A DNA stretch of 64,000 nt from Gammaproteobacteria bacterium (GCA_021773795.1 JAJFJT010000015.1:80393-144392); one strand, 5' to 3'; positions 43,909 to 57,872 are shown, counted from the stretch's first letter. A program made the numbers and translations. Notes: generated from the letters alone by a model not told the origin.

Positions 43909-45825
43909 CTAGTGCGAGCCGGCCGGACCACCAATCTTGGAAGACGAAGCATCTTTCTTCTCTCCCGCAGCGGGATCCCCACCATCAGACTTCGGCCCCG
44001 AATTGCCCCAGTCCTCAGGGGGAGGCGGCTCTTTTCCCTCCATAATGGCGTCAATCTGTCCGCTATCGATGGTCTCGTAGCGAATCAGCGCCTTGGCCAT
44101 AAGGTGGAGCTTTTCGAGATTCTCCTGCAGCAGCCTCTCAGCGCGCTGGTAGTTGTTGTCGATCACACGGCGGATCTCTTCGTCAATTACATGCGAGGTC
44201 TCGTCGGAAATAACTTTGTGCTGGGTGACGCTGCGACCGAGGAAAACCTCACCCTCTTCCTCGCTATAGACCTGCGGTCCCAGCTTTTCAGACAAGCCCC
44301 ACTTGGTCACCATATTGCGGGCGATCTCCGTGGCACGCTGGATGTCGTTACTGGCACCGGTAGTCACATTATCGGCACCAAAAATAAGGATCTCCGCTAT
44401 ACGCCCGCCAAAGAGGCTGGAAATCTGGCTCTCAAGGCGTTCCTTGCTGAAGCTGTAGCGGTCCTCCTCAGGCAGGAACATGGTCACGCCCAGGGCACGC
44501 CCCCGGGGAATAATGCTGACCTTGTAGACCGGATCGTGGGAAGGTACCAGGCGCCCGACGATGGCGTGCCCCGCCTCGTGATAGGCGGTCAGGTTTTTCT
44601 CCTCATCGCTCATCACCATGGACTTGCGCTCCGCGCCCATCATGATCTTGTCCTTGGCACGCTCAAAGTTATCCATCTGCACCACTCGCTGATTACCGCG
44701 AGCCGCAAACAGCGCCGCCTCATTCACCAGATTGGCGAGATCGGCACCGGAAAAACCAGGGGTACCACGCGCGATGATGCTGGCATCCACGCCATCGGCC
44801 ATGGGTACCTTGCGCATATGTACCTTGAGGATTTGCTCGCGCCCACGAATATCCGGCAGCGGCACAACGACCTGACGGTCAAAACGTCCCGGGCGCAGTA
44901 ACGCGGGATCAAGCACGTCTGGCCGGTTGGTAGCAGCGATCACGATAACGCCCTCATTGCCCTCAAAACCATCCATTTCTACCAGCAACTGATTCAGGGT
45001 CTGTTCACGCTCATCGTGCCCGCCCCCAAGGCCCGCCCCGCGATGGCGGCCCACCGCATCAATCTCGTCGATAAAGATAATGCAGGGGGCTTGCTTCTTG
45101 GCCTGTTCGAACATATCCCTGACCCGGGATGCGCCTACGCCAACAAACATTTCCACGAAATCGGAACCGGAAATGGTGAAAAACGGCACCTTGGCCTCAC
45201 CCGCAATGGCCTTGGCCAACAGGGTCTTGCCGGTGCCGGGATTCCCCACCATCAATACGCCACTGGGAATCTTGCCACCGAGTTTCTGAAACTTACCCGG
45301 GTCGCGGAGAAAATCCACCAACTCCCCAACCTCTTCCTTGGCCTCTTCAACTCCGGCCACATCGGCAAAGGTAATCTTGATCTGATCTTCGCCCAGCAGG
45401 CGAGCCTTGCTCTTGCCAAAGGACATGGCCCCACGCCCACCGGCTCCACCCTGCATCTGGCGCATGAAAAATATCCACACCCCGATGAGCAACAACATTG
45501 GGAACCAGGAGATAAAAATTTGCATTAACAGCGACTGCTGCTCCGGCGGCCGCGCATCGATGATCACCCCGTTTTCCAGTAAATCACCAATGAGTGCGCG
45601 GTTATCCGTCTCCGGCACATAGGTGCGAACCTGCTCGCCACCCTGCAAAATCGCCTTTATATTGCGCCCTTCAAGCACCACCTTCTGCACCACGCCTTGC
45701 TTCACGTCAGCAATAAAACGTGAATACTCCACCTGCTGGGTATTCGTGCGTTGTGGACCAAAGCTCTGAAACACCGACATCAGAACCAGTGCAATCACCA
45801 CCCACAGAATCAGGTTTTTTGCCAT
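43909..45825 (-). CDS. ftsH: ATP-dependent zinc metalloprotease FtsH
   Basis: Membrane-anchored AAA+ protease that degrades misfolded membrane proteins, heat-shock sigma factor and LpxC. 638 residues from ATG at 45825 ([22 protein letters not shown]). Transmembrane helices are at about 5-20 and 102-121, Walker A GNPGTGKT at 194-201, and the zinc site HEAGH at 416-420. A TTG 9 nt earlier is possible but unlike the family start. Confidence 0.97.
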   Translation of the reverse strand: MAKNLILWVVIALVLMSVFQSFGPQRTNTQQVEYSRFIADVKQGVVQKVVLEGRNIKAILQGGEQVRTYVPETDNRALIGDLLENGVIIDARPPEQQSLLMQIFISWFPMLLLIGVWIFFMRQMQGGAGGRGAMSFGKSKARLLGEDQIKITFADVAGVEEAKEEVGELVDFLRDPGKFQKLGGKIPSGVLMVGNPGTGKTLLAKAIAGEAKVPFFTISGSDFVEMFVGVGASRVRDMFEQAKKQAPCIIFIDEIDAVGRHRGAGLGGGHDEREQTLNQLLVEMDGFEGNEGVIVIAATNRPDVLDPALLRPGRFDRQVVVPLPDIRGREQILKVHMRKVPMADGVDASIIARGTPGFSGADLANLVNEAALFAARGNQRVVQMDNFERAKDKIMMGAERKSMVMSDEEKNLTAYHEAGHAIVGRLVPSHDPVYKVSIIPRGRALGVTMFLPEEDRYSFSKERLESQISSLFGGRIAEILIFGADNVTTGASNDIQRATEIARNMVTKWGLSEKLGPQVYSEEEGEVFLGRSVTQHKVISDETSHVIDEEIRRVIDNNYQRAERLLQENLEKLHLMAKALIRYETIDSGQIDAIMEGKEPPPPEDWGNSGPKSDGGDPAAGEKKDASSSKIGGPAGSH

Positions 45826-45898
45826 CTCATTCAAAATAATTAACCTCTGTTACCAGCCGCAGGAGCACTGTTCACGCTACCTGACAGACTTGAAATCA

Positions 45899-46519
45899 CT
45901 ATACACCATAGCCCCGCGCCAACAGATAAAGTTCCCGGGAGTGGGGCCGTGACGCCTTTGGCTTACGCACCTGCACACGCTGGAAGCCCGACCGTAGCTC
46001 ACGCGTAAGGGACTCTATACCCTCACCCTGAAACACTTTAATCAGCAATGCCCCGCCTGGGGCGAGCACCTGATGAGCAAGATCCAGAGCAAGTTCTGAA
46101 AGCCCCATGGAACGCGCCTGATCCACAGCACGAACACCACTCATATTGGGGGCCATATCCGAGATTACAAGCCCTACCCTGCGTTTATCCACCAGAGCGA
46201 GCAGCTCCGCCAGCACCGATTCCTCCTGGAAATCCCCCAGCAGAAATTCAACCCCGGGCAATGGCTCCATGGATAGTATATCGAGCGCGAAGACCTTTCC
46301 TTGAGGAGCAACTTTTTTAGCCGCGTATTGAGACCAGCCACCGGGGGCAGCGCCGAGATCAATCACCGTCATGCCAGGCTTCAAAAGATGGTCGCGCTGA
46401 TCAATCTCGGAGAGCTTATAGACGGCCCGGGAACGAAAGCCGGCCTCTCTCGCGCGCAGGACGTAGCTATCCTTTTCGTGAGCCTCGATCCAGCGGTGGC
46501 TACTTCTCGATCTCGCCAT
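45899..46519 (-). CDS. rlmE: 23S rRNA 2'-O-methyltransferase RlmE (FtsJ)
   Basis: Methylates the ribose of U2552 in 23S rRNA. 206 residues. FRSRAVYKLSEIDQRDHLLKPGMTVIDLGAAPGGWSQYA is the SAM-binding start, VGLVISDMAPNMSG the catalytic Asp region, and GALLIKVFQGEG the catalytic Lys strand. Upstream of ftsH as usual. No yhbY gene lies between it and greA. Confidence 0.96.
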   Translation of the reverse strand: MARSRSSHRWIEAHEKDSYVLRAREAGFRSRAVYKLSEIDQRDHLLKPGMTVIDLGAAPGGWSQYAAKKVAPQGKVFALDILSMEPLPGVEFLLGDFQEESVLAELLALVDKRRVGLVISDMAPNMSGVRAVDQARSMGLSELALDLAHQVLAPGGALLIKVFQGEGIESLTRELRSGFQRVQVRKPKASRPHSRELYLLARGYGV

Positions 46520-46558
46520 AGGGGAATGCCCGTCCCCACCCGGGAGACTTGCAAACGA

Positions 46559-47035
46559 CTAAAGGTATTTGACCTCGAGGATCTCGTAGGTTTTTTCGCC
46601 AGCAGGGGCATTAACCGTCGCGGTGTCGCCTTCGCTCCTGCCAATAAGAGCACGTGCAATAGGCGAACTGATGGAGATACGATTTGCCTTGATATCCGCC
46701 TCCATATCACCAACGACCTGATAAACGACTTCCTCGTCGGTATCCACGTTAACCAGCTCCACCGTTGCCCCGAAAACCACGCGCCCACCGGCATTGAGAG
46801 TCGCCACTTCGATAATCTGGGCACGCGCCAACACATCCTCGATGGCCGCTATACGCCCCTCGATGAAGCTTTGCTGTTCCTTGGCGGCATGGTATTCGGC
46901 ATTTTCCTTCAGATCGCCGTGAGCCCGGGCCTCGGCTATAGCCTGTATAACCGCTGGGCGTTTGACCGTTTTGCAGTGATGCAATTCATCTCGCAGATCA
47001 TCGGCACCGGTCGAAGTGAGAGGGGGACGGCTCAT
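46559..47035 (-). CDS. greA: Transcription elongation factor GreA
   Basis: Rescues backtracked RNA polymerase by stimulating transcript cleavage. 158 residues. The N-terminal coiled coil ([42 protein letters not shown]) has the [11 protein letters not shown] tip, and the C-terminal FKBP-like domain ends [33 protein letters not shown] overlap with the carB stop couples translation. Confidence 0.97.
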   Translation of the reverse strand: MSRPPLTSTGADDLRDELHHCKTVKRPAVIQAIAEARAHGDLKENAEYHAAKEQQSFIEGRIAAIEDVLARAQIIEVATLNAGGRVVFGATVELVNVDTDEEVVYQVVGDMEADIKANRISISSPIARALIGRSEGDTATVNAPAGEKTYEILEVKYL

Positions 47036-50000
47036 GATGCCAGCTCCCGATGCAGATCCTGAAGACGATTTATCCGGTCACGAACCGGCTCACCAAGCGC
47101 CAGCATCATTGCCCGCGCGCCGGCCATCGTGGTGCTGTAAGTCACGCCACGCTGCAGCGCGGTGCGACGGATAGTGTAGGAGTCCAGAATCGCCTGCTTA
47201 CCCTCGGTGGTGTTGACGATTAGGGTAATTTCATCGTTCTTCAGCATGTCCACGATATGCGGGCGCCCCTCCTTAACCTTGTTCACAACCCGGCATTCTA
47301 TCCCGGCCTGCTCAATAGCCCTGGCCGTACCGCGGGTGGCAACCAGTTCGAAACCAAGCCGTACCAGTTCACGCCCCACCTCGACACACAGCGCCCGATC
47401 CCGTCGGCGGACGCTAAGAAAGGCACGTCCCTTGCGTGGCAACGCATCCCCGGCCGCCCATTGCGCCTTGGCAAAGGCCTCACCAAAGCTACGACCGACC
47501 CCCATAACCTCACCGGTAGATTTCATCTCGGGCCCGAGAATCAGATCCACGCTGGAAAATTTGATAAAGGGCAGTACCGCCTCTTTCACCGAAAAATATT
47601 CGGGTACCCGCTCGTGGGTAATTCCCTGCTCGGTAAGAGATTTTCCTGCCATGCAAAGGGCCGCCACACGGGCCAGGGAAACGCCACTCGCCTTGGAGAC
47701 AAAGGGCACCGTCCGAGAGGCACGCGGGTTAACTTCCAATACGTAGATATCCTCGCCCTGCACCGCAAACTGAATATTCATCAATCCCACCACCTCAAGA
47801 CCACGGGCCAATTTGCGCGTTTGCTCACGGATACGATCCTGCACCTCAGCATCCAGGCTGCATGGGGGCAGCGAACAAGCGGAATCCCCTGAGTGCACCC
47901 CGGCCTGCTCGATATGCTCCATGATGCCGCCGATGACCACCATCTCACCATCACACACGGCATCCACGTCCACCTCGATGGCATCATCCAGAAAGTGGTC
48001 CAGTAATACCGGCGAATCATTGGATACGGAAACGGCATGGTGGATATAGCGATGCAGCCCCTCCTCGTCATGGACGATTTCCATCGCCCGCCCACCGAGT
48101 ACATAGGATGGACGCACCACCAGGGGATAGCCGACTTCTTCAGCAAGCTGTACCGCCGATTCCGGATTGCGCGCGGTACGGTTTTCCGGCTGCCGCAAAC
48201 CCAGCTCCATCACCAACTGCTGAAAACGCTCACGATCCTCAGCCAGATCAATGGCATCGGGTGAAGTGCCTATGATGGGCACACCCTCCGCCTTTAGCGC
48301 CCGAGCCAGACCCAGGGGCGTCTGGCCACCATAATGGACGATGACCCCCGCAGGCTTTTCACAGGCCACGATCTGGAGCACATTCTCCAAGGTCAAAGGC
48401 TCAAAATACAACCGATCCGCAGTGTCATAATCCGTCGATACAGTCTCCGGATTACAGTTGACCATGATGGTTTCATAGCCCTCCTCGCGCAGAGCCAGCA
48501 CCGCCTGCACACAGCAATAATCAAATTCAATACCCTGGCCGATCCGGTTAGGACCACCGCCCAACACCATGATTTTCTTGCGATTATCCGCTGCCGCCTC
48601 GCACTCCTCCTCATAGGTGGAATAGAGATAAGCGGTAGTCGCCGGAAATTCCGCAGCGCAAGAATCAACCCGTTTGAAGACCGGTTTAATTCCATATTGC
48701 AAGCGCCATTCCCGCACTGCGGTTTCGCTGCTACCCAGCAGACGTGCAAGCCGACAATCACCGAATCCCTTGCGCTTCAAACGCCACATGGTCGCCGGCT
48801 TCAGGCCATCCAGGCTCGCCTCGGCCAGCGCCTGTTCCTCATTGATGAGATCGCCCACCTGATGCAAGAACCACGGGTCGATATGGGAAAGCGTATACAG
48901 CTCCTCCATATCCATGCCGTAGCGAAAGCCATCGGCCAGATAGCGGATACGCTCGGGTCCCGGCTGCTGTAGCTGCTGCCGGACCTCAGCGGCATCAATT
49001 TCTCCATCCTCAAACATCGTGCTTAAACCATTAATTCCGGTTTCGAGACCGCGCAATGCTTTTTGCAGGGATTCCTGGAAGGTACGGCCCATGGCCATCA
49101 CCTCACCCACGGATTTCATCTGTGTACCGAGGCGCGCAGTGGCTTGGGGAAACTTCTCGAAATTAAAGCGTGGAATTTTGGTAACCACATAATCAATGCT
49201 CGGCTCAAAGGAAGCCGGGGTCACACCGCCGGTAATATTGTTGCCCAGCTCATCCAGGGTATAACCAACGGCCAGCTTGGCCGCCACCCAAGCGATGGGA
49301 AAGCCGGTGGCCTTGGAGGCCAGCGCTGAAGAACGCGAGACCCGTGGATTCATTTCGATGATCACCATGCGCCCATCATCGGGGTTGATGCCAAATTGCA
49401 CATTGGAACCACCAGTCTCCACCCCGATCTCGCGTAGCACCGCGAGTGAGGCGTTCCGCATGATCTGGTATTCCCTATCCGTTAGCGTCTGGGCCGGTGC
49501 TACGGTGATGGAATCCCCGGTGTGTACCCCCATGGGATCGAAGTTCTCAATGGCACAGATGATGATGCAGTTATCCTTGCGGTCCCGCACCACTTCCATC
49601 TCAAACTCTTTCCAGCCTAGCACCGACTCTTCCAACAATACCTCACAGGTAGGCGAAGCCGCGAGCCCCTGCTCGCAGATATCGATGAACTCTTCGCGAT
49701 TGTAGGCAATACCGCCACCGGTACCGCCCATAGTAAACGAGGGACGGATGATGACCGGAAAGCCGATAGTGCCCTGCAGTTGATTGGCCTCTTCCATGCT
49801 GTGGGCAACCACCGAACGCGGGGTTTCGAGGCCAATATGTTTCATCGCCTCGCGAAAACGCTCCCGATCCTCCGCCTTGTCAATGGCGTCGCGGCTGGCA
49901 CCAATAAGTTCGACCCCGAACTTCTCCAGCACGCCCTCACGATGCAGATCCAGAGCGCAGTTAAGCGCCGTTTGACCGCCCATGGTGGGCAGCAAGGCAT

Positions 50001-50250
50001 CCGGACACTCGCGCTCGATGATCTTCGCCAGCGTGCGCCAGTGGAGTGGCTCGATGTAGGTAGCATCCGCCATGCCCGGATCGGTCATGATGGTCGCCGG
50101 ATTGGAGTTGGCGAGGATGATGCGATATCCCTCTTCGCGCAGCGCCTTACACGCCTGCACCCCTGAGTAATCAAACTCGCAGGCCTGACCGATGATGATC
50201 GGTCCGGCACCGATAATCAGAATGCTCTTGATGTCGTTACGCTTGGGCAT
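47032..50250 (-). CDS. carB: Carbamoyl-phosphate synthase large subunit
   Basis: Makes carbamoyl phosphate for arginine and pyrimidines from bicarbonate, ATP and ammonia tunnelled from CarA. 1072 residues with two homologous ATP-grasp halves ([18 protein letters not shown]; the second begins [21 protein letters not shown]) and a C-terminal MGS-like allosteric domain (about 940-1072, [17 protein letters not shown]). Length and both halves are normal. Confidence 0.98.
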   Translation of the reverse strand: MPKRNDIKSILIIGAGPIIIGQACEFDYSGVQACKALREEGYRIILANSNPATIMTDPGMADATYIEPLHWRTLAKIIERECPDALLPTMGGQTALNCALDLHREGVLEKFGVELIGASRDAIDKAEDRERFREAMKHIGLETPRSVVAHSMEEANQLQGTIGFPVIIRPSFTMGGTGGGIAYNREEFIDICEQGLAASPTCEVLLEESVLGWKEFEMEVVRDRKDNCIIICAIENFDPMGVHTGDSITVAPAQTLTDREYQIMRNASLAVLREIGVETGGSNVQFGINPDDGRMVIIEMNPRVSRSSALASKATGFPIAWVAAKLAVGYTLDELGNNITGGVTPASFEPSIDYVVTKIPRFNFEKFPQATARLGTQMKSVGEVMAMGRTFQESLQKALRGLETGINGLSTMFEDGEIDAAEVRQQLQQPGPERIRYLADGFRYGMDMEELYTLSHIDPWFLHQVGDLINEEQALAEASLDGLKPATMWRLKRKGFGDCRLARLLGSSETAVREWRLQYGIKPVFKRVDSCAAEFPATTAYLYSTYEEECEAAADNRKKIMVLGGGPNRIGQGIEFDYCCVQAVLALREEGYETIMVNCNPETVSTDYDTADRLYFEPLTLENVLQIVACEKPAGVIVHYGGQTPLGLARALKAEGVPIIGTSPDAIDLAEDRERFQQLVMELGLRQPENRTARNPESAVQLAEEVGYPLVVRPSYVLGGRAMEIVHDEEGLHRYIHHAVSVSNDSPVLLDHFLDDAIEVDVDAVCDGEMVVIGGIMEHIEQAGVHSGDSACSLPPCSLDAEVQDRIREQTRKLARGLEVVGLMNIQFAVQGEDIYVLEVNPRASRTVPFVSKASGVSLARVAALCMAGKSLTEQGITHERVPEYFSVKEAVLPFIKFSSVDLILGPEMKSTGEVMGVGRSFGEAFAKAQWAAGDALPRKGRAFLSVRRRDRALCVEVGRELVRLGFELVATRGTARAIEQAGIECRVVNKVKEGRPHIVDMLKNDEITLIVNTTEGKQAILDSYTIRRTALQRGVTYSTTMAGARAMMLALGEPVRDRINRLQDLHRELAS

Positions 50251-50285
50251 GCTCTACTCTGCTGAATGAGGGGTGATTCAAATCC

Positions 50286-51425
50286 TTAGCTCCGGGCGGC
50301 GGCCATAAGCTTGATAAAATGATCGAATAGGGGGCTGGCATCGTGGGGTCCGGGGCTTGCCTCCGGGTGACCCTGGAAACCAAAGGCCGGCCGGTCGTTG
50401 CATTGGATCCCCTGTAGGGAGCCATCAAACAAAGAGCGGTGAGTCGCCTGCAAGGTGGAGGGCAGAGAGTCTTCATCGATGGCAAAGCCATGGTTCTGGC
50501 TGGTGATCATGACCTCCCCACTGGCAATATCCTGTACAGGATGGTTGGCGCCATGGTGGCCAAACTTCATTTTCAGGCTCTTGGCCCCACTCGCCAGCGC
50601 CAATAGCTGATGCCCCAGGCATATACCAAACAGGGGTATTTGCTGCTGCAGAAAGGCCTTGATTGCCTCCAGGGCGTAACCGCAGGGTTCCGGGTCACCC
50701 GGACCGTTGGAGAGGAATACCCCATCGGGCTGATAAGCCAAAGCCTCACTGGCCGGCGTATTGGCGGGCACCACGGTAATCTCGCAGTTCCGATCTGCCA
50801 GCAGGCGCAAAATATTGCGTTTGACCCCAAAATCGTAGGCCACTACCCGCCAGGACCGTTCCGGGGTGGCAGCCGCTTCGGCAAAACCGGCCTCCAAAGA
50901 CCAACCACCCTGATCCCACGTGTAGGGCTTGGCAGCACTCACCTCACGCGCTAAATCCATACCCTGCAATCCCGGGCAGGCCCGGGCAGCGGCCACCGCC
51001 GCCGCATCATCTATCACCTCACCGGCGACGATACAGCCGCTCTGAGCACCTTTTTCCCGCAGGATACGGGTCAGCTTGCGGGTGTCGATACCAGCGATGG
51101 CGACCACCTGCTTGCGCTGCAGATAATGCCCCAAGCCTTCAGTGGCGCGCCAATTGCTGTAGACCACCGGCAGGTCACGGATCACCAGCCCGGTGGCAAA
51201 AACCTGGGCGCTTTCATCATCCTCCGGATTGGTCCCGGTATTACCAATATGCGGGTAGGTCAGGCTAACGATCTGCCGGCAATAGGAGGGATCGGAAAGA
51301 ATTTCCTGATAACCGGTGAGCGCGGTATTGAACACCACCTCCCCCACCGACTGCCCGGGCAATCCCACAGACTCACCCTTGAACAGGGTGCCGTCCGCAA
51401 GCGCTAACACCGCGGGGACGCTCAC
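50286..51425 (-). CDS. carA: Carbamoyl-phosphate synthase small subunit
   Basis: Glutaminase subunit that feeds ammonia to CarB. 379 residues from the GTG at 51425 ([21 protein letters not shown]), where homology begins; the open frame goes 24 residues further without homology. The nucleophile is C269 ([10 protein letters not shown]), with the partner histidine in [11 protein letters not shown]. 35 bp upstream of carB. The start has no strong ribosome site. Confidence 0.95.
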   Translation of the reverse strand: MSVPAVLALADGTLFKGESVGLPGQSVGEVVFNTALTGYQEILSDPSYCRQIVSLTYPHIGNTGTNPEDDESAQVFATGLVIRDLPVVYSNWRATEGLGHYLQRKQVVAIAGIDTRKLTRILREKGAQSGCIVAGEVIDDAAAVAAARACPGLQGMDLAREVSAAKPYTWDQGGWSLEAGFAEAAATPERSWRVVAYDFGVKRNILRLLADRNCEITVVPANTPASEALAYQPDGVFLSNGPGDPEPCGYALEAIKAFLQQQIPLFGICLGHQLLALASGAKSLKMKFGHHGANHPVQDIASGEVMITSQNHGFAIDEDSLPSTLQATHRSLFDGSLQGIQCNDRPAFGFQGHPEASPGPHDASPLFDHFIKLMAAARS

Positions 51426-51606
51426 CGGGACACCGTAGCGGAAACGACAAAAACGAAGGGCATAGTCCCTGCCCTCATGGGTGTAGCCCACCCGCAATAC
51501 GTCCTGGCACGTCCTTTGGGAGGCGTCGCCATGCTCATTAGTAACTCCGCAATATTTAAGGTGGAAACGGGGTCCGCGCCTGAAGAGGAAACGGACACTT
51601 TTTCAG

Positions 51607-51633
51607 CCCGCCACCAAACGCCTGGTGGGCGGG
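51607..51633. other. Stem-loop in the carA-dapB gap
   Basis: CCCGCCACCA and TGGTGGGCGGG pair with a single bulge across a 6-nt loop. No U-tract on either strand. It may be the transcript end of dapB or part of the carA leader. The rest of the 476-bp gap (51426-51901) holds repeat copy B and no gene. Confidence 0.4.
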
Positions 51634-51681
51634 GATTCTAATCTACATGCGGAGTGGTTGAAACCGCCATTAACGCCCTTA

Positions 51682-51892
51682 GGGAGTCTGTCAGACTTAG
51701 GACTGCTCTGCTGCGGAAAAGCCACTTTGGCCATATTTCTCGCTCCTTTTCGTTACCTACAGGGATGTAGGGTAAGGGGCGTGAGCAGGACGCGGAAGCT
51801 TCTAATAGACTGGCTATTATCCTCAAACGACCGAAAAATCTGTCTCAAAATGGCTTCCCCTCGCTACGAACACCTATATCCGACAGGCTCCC
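51682..51892 (-). repeat. Dispersed inverted-repeat element, copy B (211 bp, with 50-bp module)
   Basis: Ends GGGAGTCTGTCAGACTTAGG and CCTATATCCGACAGGCTCCC form an imperfect 20-bp inverted repeat. The family core runs on the minus strand. Compared with copy A it has about 50 extra bp between CTATTAGA and CGAAAAGGAGCG, containing CGCGTCCTGCTCACGCCCC and CTACATCCCTGTAG. The right end stops 9 bp past the dapB stop codon. Confidence 0.85.
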
Positions 51893-51901
51893 AGAGACCA
51901 A

Positions 51902-53835
<1,934 letters not shown>

Positions 53836-53946
53836 GCCTCAGTCCGCAGCCACACCCGTTGCAAAATCGATATTTTAAAACGGCAAGACGGGACGTGCGT
53901 TGTTAACGCCGTCCCGCCTGCCACCGACTCCCCTGAAAAGAGAGCG

Positions 53947-55869
53947 TTACTTCTTGTCTTCGTCTACCTCTTCGAACTCGGCATCAACCACATCATCACC
54001 ACCTTCCGCCTGAGCCTCGCCGGCATCTTCACCTGCACTTTCCGCCTCAGCAGCCTGCTTGTAGACCCGTTCCGCCAATTTTCCGGAGCTCTCTGCAAGC
54101 GTTGCGGTTTTGGCCTCGATATCGGCCTTGTCGTCGGTTTTAGCGGCCTCCTCCAGGCTGGCTATAGCGGCCTCGATGTCGCTACGCTCTTGCTCTTCCA
54201 CCTTCTCTCCCAATTCCTTGAGAGATTTATTGGTGCCGTGAATCAGGTTATCCGCCTGATTCCGCACGTCCACCAGCTCGTGGAATTTCTTATCCTCCTC
54301 GGCGTGTGCCTCGGCATCGGAGACCATGCGCTCCACCTCATCATCATCGAGCCCGCTGGAGGCGGTGATGACGATGGACTGCTTCTTGCCCGTCGCCTTG
54401 TCCTGAGCCGAAACATTGAGGATGCCGTTGGCATCGATGTCCAAAGCCACCTCAATCTGAGGCACGCCCCGCGGTGACGGCGGAATGTCCGCGAGATCAA
54501 AACGACCCAGAGACTTGTTGCCTGAAGCCACCTCACGCTCGCCCTGGAGTACGTGTACAGTCACTGCATGCTGATTGTCCTCAGCCGTGGAAAAGGTCTG
54601 CGTGGCCTTGGTGGGAATGGTGGTGTTCTTCTCGATGAGCTTGGTCATCACCCCACCCAGGGTCTCAATTCCAAGCGACAACGGGGTGACGTCCAGCAAC
54701 AATACATCGGTGACATCACCGGCCAACACACCCGCCTGAATCGAGGCGCCAACGGCCACGGCTTCATCCGGATTTACGTCCTTGCGCGGCTCCTTGCCGA
54801 AAATGGAGGCAACGATCTCCTGCACCTTGGGCATACGGGTCTGACCGCCCACCAGGATCACGTCGGAAATCTCACCCGCCGACAAACCGGCATCCTTCAG
54901 CGCAGTGCGACACGGACCCTCGGTACGCGCCACCAAGTCTTCCACCAGCGACTCCAGCTTGGCTCGGGTCAGCTTGATATTGAGATGCTTTGGACCGCTG
55001 GCATCTGCCGTAATATAGGGCAGATTGACTTCAGTTTGCTGGGAAGTGGATAGCTCAATCTTGGCCTTCTCACCCGCCTCTTTCAGCCGCTGCAATGCCA
55101 GTGGATCACTGTGCAAATCAATGCCCGAGTCCTTTTTGAATTCGGCCGAAAGGTAATCGATGATGCGTAAATCGAAATCCTCACCCCCGAGGAAGGTATC
55201 GCCATTGGTGGAAAGCACCTCGAACTGGTGTTCACCATCCACTTCGGCAATCTCGATGATAGAAATGTCAAAGGTACCGCCGCCGAGATCAAATACTGCG
55301 ATGGTGCTATCCCCCCGCTTCTTGTCCATGCCATAGGCAAGGGCCGCCGCGGTGGGCTCATTGATGATGCGCTTTACTTCCAGGCCGGCAATACGCCCGG
55401 CATCCTTGGTGGCCTGACGCTGGGAATCGTTGAAATACGCGGGCACCGTGATCACCGCCTCGGTAACCGGCTCGCCCAGAAAGTCCTCGGCGGTCTTTTT
55501 CATCTTCATCAGGGTACGGGCTGAGACTTCAGGAGAAGCCATATTCTTTCCGTCCACGGCAACCCAGGCGTCACCATTATCCGCGGCAACGATTTTGTAG
55601 GGCACCATATGAATATCTTTTTGCACCACCTCGTCATCGAAACGGCGACCGATGAGGCGCTTGATAGCAAACAGCGTATGTTCCGGATTGGTCACCGCCT
55701 GTCGCTTCGCCGACTGACCCACCAACACCTCGCCATCGTTGGTGTAGGCGACCACCGAAGGCGTCGTCCGATCACCCTCGCTGTTTTCGATCACCCGAGC
55801 CTCTTTGCCATCCATAACCGCAACGCAGGAATTGGTTGTCCCCAGGTCGATACCAATGATTTTACCCAT
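53947..55869 (-). CDS. dnaK: Chaperone protein DnaK (Hsp70)
   Basis: ATP-dependent Hsp70. 640 residues from ATG at 55869 ([21 protein letters not shown]), with GGAG about 10 nt upstream. [28 protein letters not shown], the linker [18 protein letters not shown] and an acidic C-terminal tail ([16 protein letters not shown]) are all typical. Separated from grpE by a MITE-like element. Confidence 0.99.
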   Translation of the reverse strand: MGKIIGIDLGTTNSCVAVMDGKEARVIENSEGDRTTPSVVAYTNDGEVLVGQSAKRQAVTNPEHTLFAIKRLIGRRFDDEVVQKDIHMVPYKIVAADNGDAWVAVDGKNMASPEVSARTLMKMKKTAEDFLGEPVTEAVITVPAYFNDSQRQATKDAGRIAGLEVKRIINEPTAAALAYGMDKKRGDSTIAVFDLGGGTFDISIIEIAEVDGEHQFEVLSTNGDTFLGGEDFDLRIIDYLSAEFKKDSGIDLHSDPLALQRLKEAGEKAKIELSTSQQTEVNLPYITADASGPKHLNIKLTRAKLESLVEDLVARTEGPCRTALKDAGLSAGEISDVILVGGQTRMPKVQEIVASIFGKEPRKDVNPDEAVAVGASIQAGVLAGDVTDVLLLDVTPLSLGIETLGGVMTKLIEKNTTIPTKATQTFSTAEDNQHAVTVHVLQGEREVASGNKSLGRFDLADIPPSPRGVPQIEVALDIDANGILNVSAQDKATGKKQSIVITASSGLDDDEVERMVSDAEAHAEEDKKFHELVDVRNQADNLIHGTNKSLKELGEKVEEQERSDIEAAIASLEEAAKTDDKADIEAKTATLAESSGKLAERVYKQAAEAESAGEDAGEAQAEGGDDVVDAEFEEVDEDKK

Positions 55870-55974
55870 GACTGCTTTCTCCACTTAAAACTTGCTCTGG
55901 CGCCCGACTGTGATTCGGTTCGCCGTTAATGTTTGTTAGCCGATATGTATATAAGGGCACTCTCGCAGACTTCA

Positions 55975-56118
55975 AGGGCACCTCTAAAAACACAATGTTC
56001 GTCGCAATACGGCGTTTCTCGCAAAAAAGTTTCGCTTACATATCAAACATATGCTGCACTCAACTTTTTTACTCTTGCCTTGTCTTGCCTGGAAACTTGA
56101 ATTTTTAGAGGCACCCCT
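55975..56118. repeat. MITE-like element between grpE and dnaK (family 2)
   Basis: About 144 bp flanked by inverted ends: AGGGCACCTCTAAAAA (55975-55990) and TTTTTAGAGGCACCCCT (56102-56118), 10 bp perfect plus a looser outer part. The interior includes an imperfect palindrome around ACATATCAAACATATG. It has no coding frame and no similarity to the other repeat family. It occupies most of the 260-bp grpE-dnaK gap, where a dnaK promoter might lie. Confidence 0.6.
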
Positions 56119-56129
56119 CCAGCCCGCAT

Positions 56130-56711
56130 TTATTTCGCCACGATCACCATGGCCGGGCGTACTAAGCGACCATTGAGGGAGTAACCCCGCTGTATCACCG
56201 TCAGCACCGTGCCCGAATCCATTTCCTGCGACTCTTGCAGGGTCATGGCCTGATGAAATTCCGGGTCAAAGGGCTCTCCCGCCGGGTCGATTTCCTCCAC
56301 CCCGAACTTGGTGATCGCCCCCTGCAGCATTTTCAGGGTCAATTCCATGCCCTCACGCACATGGCTTAACTCGGCATCGGTATTTTCCGCCGCACCAATC
56401 CCCAGCTCCATGCTGTCCTTCACCGGTAATAACTCGCTGATGAGGCGTTCGAGCCCATACTTATGGGCATTTTCCAGATCTCGCGCCGCCCGCTTACGAA
56501 AATTCTCCAACTCCGCCTGAGCACGCAGCAAGGCATCCTGATGCTGATTGGCCTCACTACTCTTCTCATCCAGTAAACGGCCAAACTCATCGGGTGACAC
56601 CGTTTCTGCATCCGCCGATTCCGGCCCCACTGACTCAAGTTCTGCATCAATCGGCTGTGCTTCCGGCTCCACTCCGTTTTCAGTTTCTGGCTGCTGCTTT
56701 GCGTTCATCAT
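56130..56711 (-). CDS. grpE: Nucleotide exchange factor GrpE
   Basis: Releases ADP from DnaK. 193 residues: an acidic N-terminal tail, a long coiled coil (LLDEKSSEANQHQDALLRAQAELENFRKRAARDLENAHKYGLERL), and the C-terminal beta domain (FDPEFHQAMTLQESQEMDSGTVLTVIQRGYSLNGRLVRPAMVIV). Lies 108 bp after hrcA. The first two codons are both ATG, so the start could be 3 nt inside. Confidence 0.97.
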   Translation of the reverse strand: MMNAKQQPETENGVEPEAQPIDAELESVGPESADAETVSPDEFGRLLDEKSSEANQHQDALLRAQAELENFRKRAARDLENAHKYGLERLISELLPVKDSMELGIGAAENTDAELSHVREGMELTLKMLQGAITKFGVEEIDPAGEPFDPEFHQAMTLQESQEMDSGTVLTVIQRGYSLNGRLVRPAMVIVAK

Positions 56712-56819
56712 ATTCCTGTATTGAACAATGCCCGGAGCGGTGTCCAGGCAGAATAATTGAGGTTAGAGCGAGACAGCTCACAGACGGAGCTGACTACGGT
56801 ACCGATGGGTATATGGGGC

Positions 56820-57872
56820 CTAATGGGGCTGCTTCAAGGCCGCCCCGTATAATTTTGCGGTGAGATCAACGATGGGTATCACCCGCTCGTAGTCCATCCG
56901 GGTCGGACCAATGACCCCGAGCACCCCCAGCACCTCGCCATCAACCTCATAGGGAGAGGTCACTACGCTACAGCGACCAAGCACCGAGTGACCCGATTCC
57001 TCGCCAATAAATAACTGCACCCCACGGGCCATCATGGAGTGATCCAGCAAGTAAAGAATATCCCGCTTGCAGTTAAAGGCCTCAAAAATCTCCCGCAACT
57101 GAGCCATATCCAGAAGATCGCCGTATTCCATCAAGTTGGTCTGCCCGGACACCACCAGGTCATCTCCTTCCGGGCCGCTGAAAAAGGCCCTCTCGGCCAT
57201 GCGAATAGCAGCTACCATAACGCCGTTAAGATGCTTGCGGGTATCCTGCATATCCTTCAGCAAAACCTTCCGCATCTGGCGCAGATCACGACCGGCACAA
57301 ATCTCATTCAGATAGTTTGCCGCTTGCTCCAGCTCCGCCGCGCTGTACTGACGGCCAGTGGTGATGATGCGATTCTCCACCTCACCATCATCGCTGATCA
57401 AAATGGCCAGCACTTGATTGTCCGACAGCTTTAAAAACTCCAGCTGCCGCACCGCTACCGGGCGCCGCTTGGGCACCATCACCAGCCCGGCCAAATGGGT
57501 CAGTTCCGAAAGCAGGGAGGAAACCTCTGTGGTCAGGCCAGAGGGGCTGCGGCGGGTACCGATACCCGAGTGCAGGCGTTCTACCTCTTGTGAGCCCGGG
57601 GCGTGAACGGTGAGCAGAGAATCCACAAAAATGCGATAGCCCAGAGAGGTGGGTATGCGTCCAGCCGAGGTATGGGGCGACTCCAGCAGGCCCATCTCTT
57701 CCAGATCAGCCATGACATTACGGATGGTCGCGGGGCTCAACTCAAGCCCGGAGCCACGAGCCAACGTGCGCGAACCCACCGGATTGCCATCGCGAATATA
57801 TTGCTCCACCAGCACTTTGAGCAGATGCCGCGCCCGGGGATTCAGTGCCTGCTCTGCGATAGGAGAATTCAT
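56820..57872 (-). CDS. hrcA: Heat-inducible transcription repressor HrcA
   Basis: Represses heat-shock genes through CIRCE operators, with GroEL as cofactor. About 350 residues. The N-terminal winged helix is ARHLLKVLVEQYIRDGNPVGSRTLARGSGLELSPATIRNVMADLEEMGLLESPHTSAGRIPT. The C-terminal YEVDGEVLGVLGVIGPTRMDYERVIPIVDLTAKL is typical. I start at ATG 57872; an in-frame ATG at 57902 is an alternative. I find no CIRCE element in this window, so its targets (e.g. groES) probably lie elsewhere. Confidence 0.95.
   Translation of the reverse strand: MNSPIAEQALNPRARHLLKVLVEQYIRDGNPVGSRTLARGSGLELSPATIRNVMADLEEMGLLESPHTSAGRIPTSLGYRIFVDSLLTVHAPGSQEVERLHSGIGTRRSPSGLTTEVSSLLSELTHLAGLVMVPKRRPVAVRQLEFLKLSDNQVLAILISDDGEVENRIITTGRQYSAAELEQAANYLNEICAGRDLRQMRKVLLKDMQDTRKHLNGVMVAAIRMAERAFFSGPEGDDLVVSGQTNLMEYGDLLDMAQLREIFEAFNCKRDILYLLDHSMMARGVQLFIGEESGHSVLGRCSVVTSPYEVDGEVLGVLGVIGPTRMDYERVIPIVDLTAKLYGAALKQPH

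Noticed and set aside
51426..51681. Riboswitch or pyrimidine attenuator upstream of carA
   Set aside because: Only a single bulged stem-loop without U-tract; no known riboswitch core recognised.
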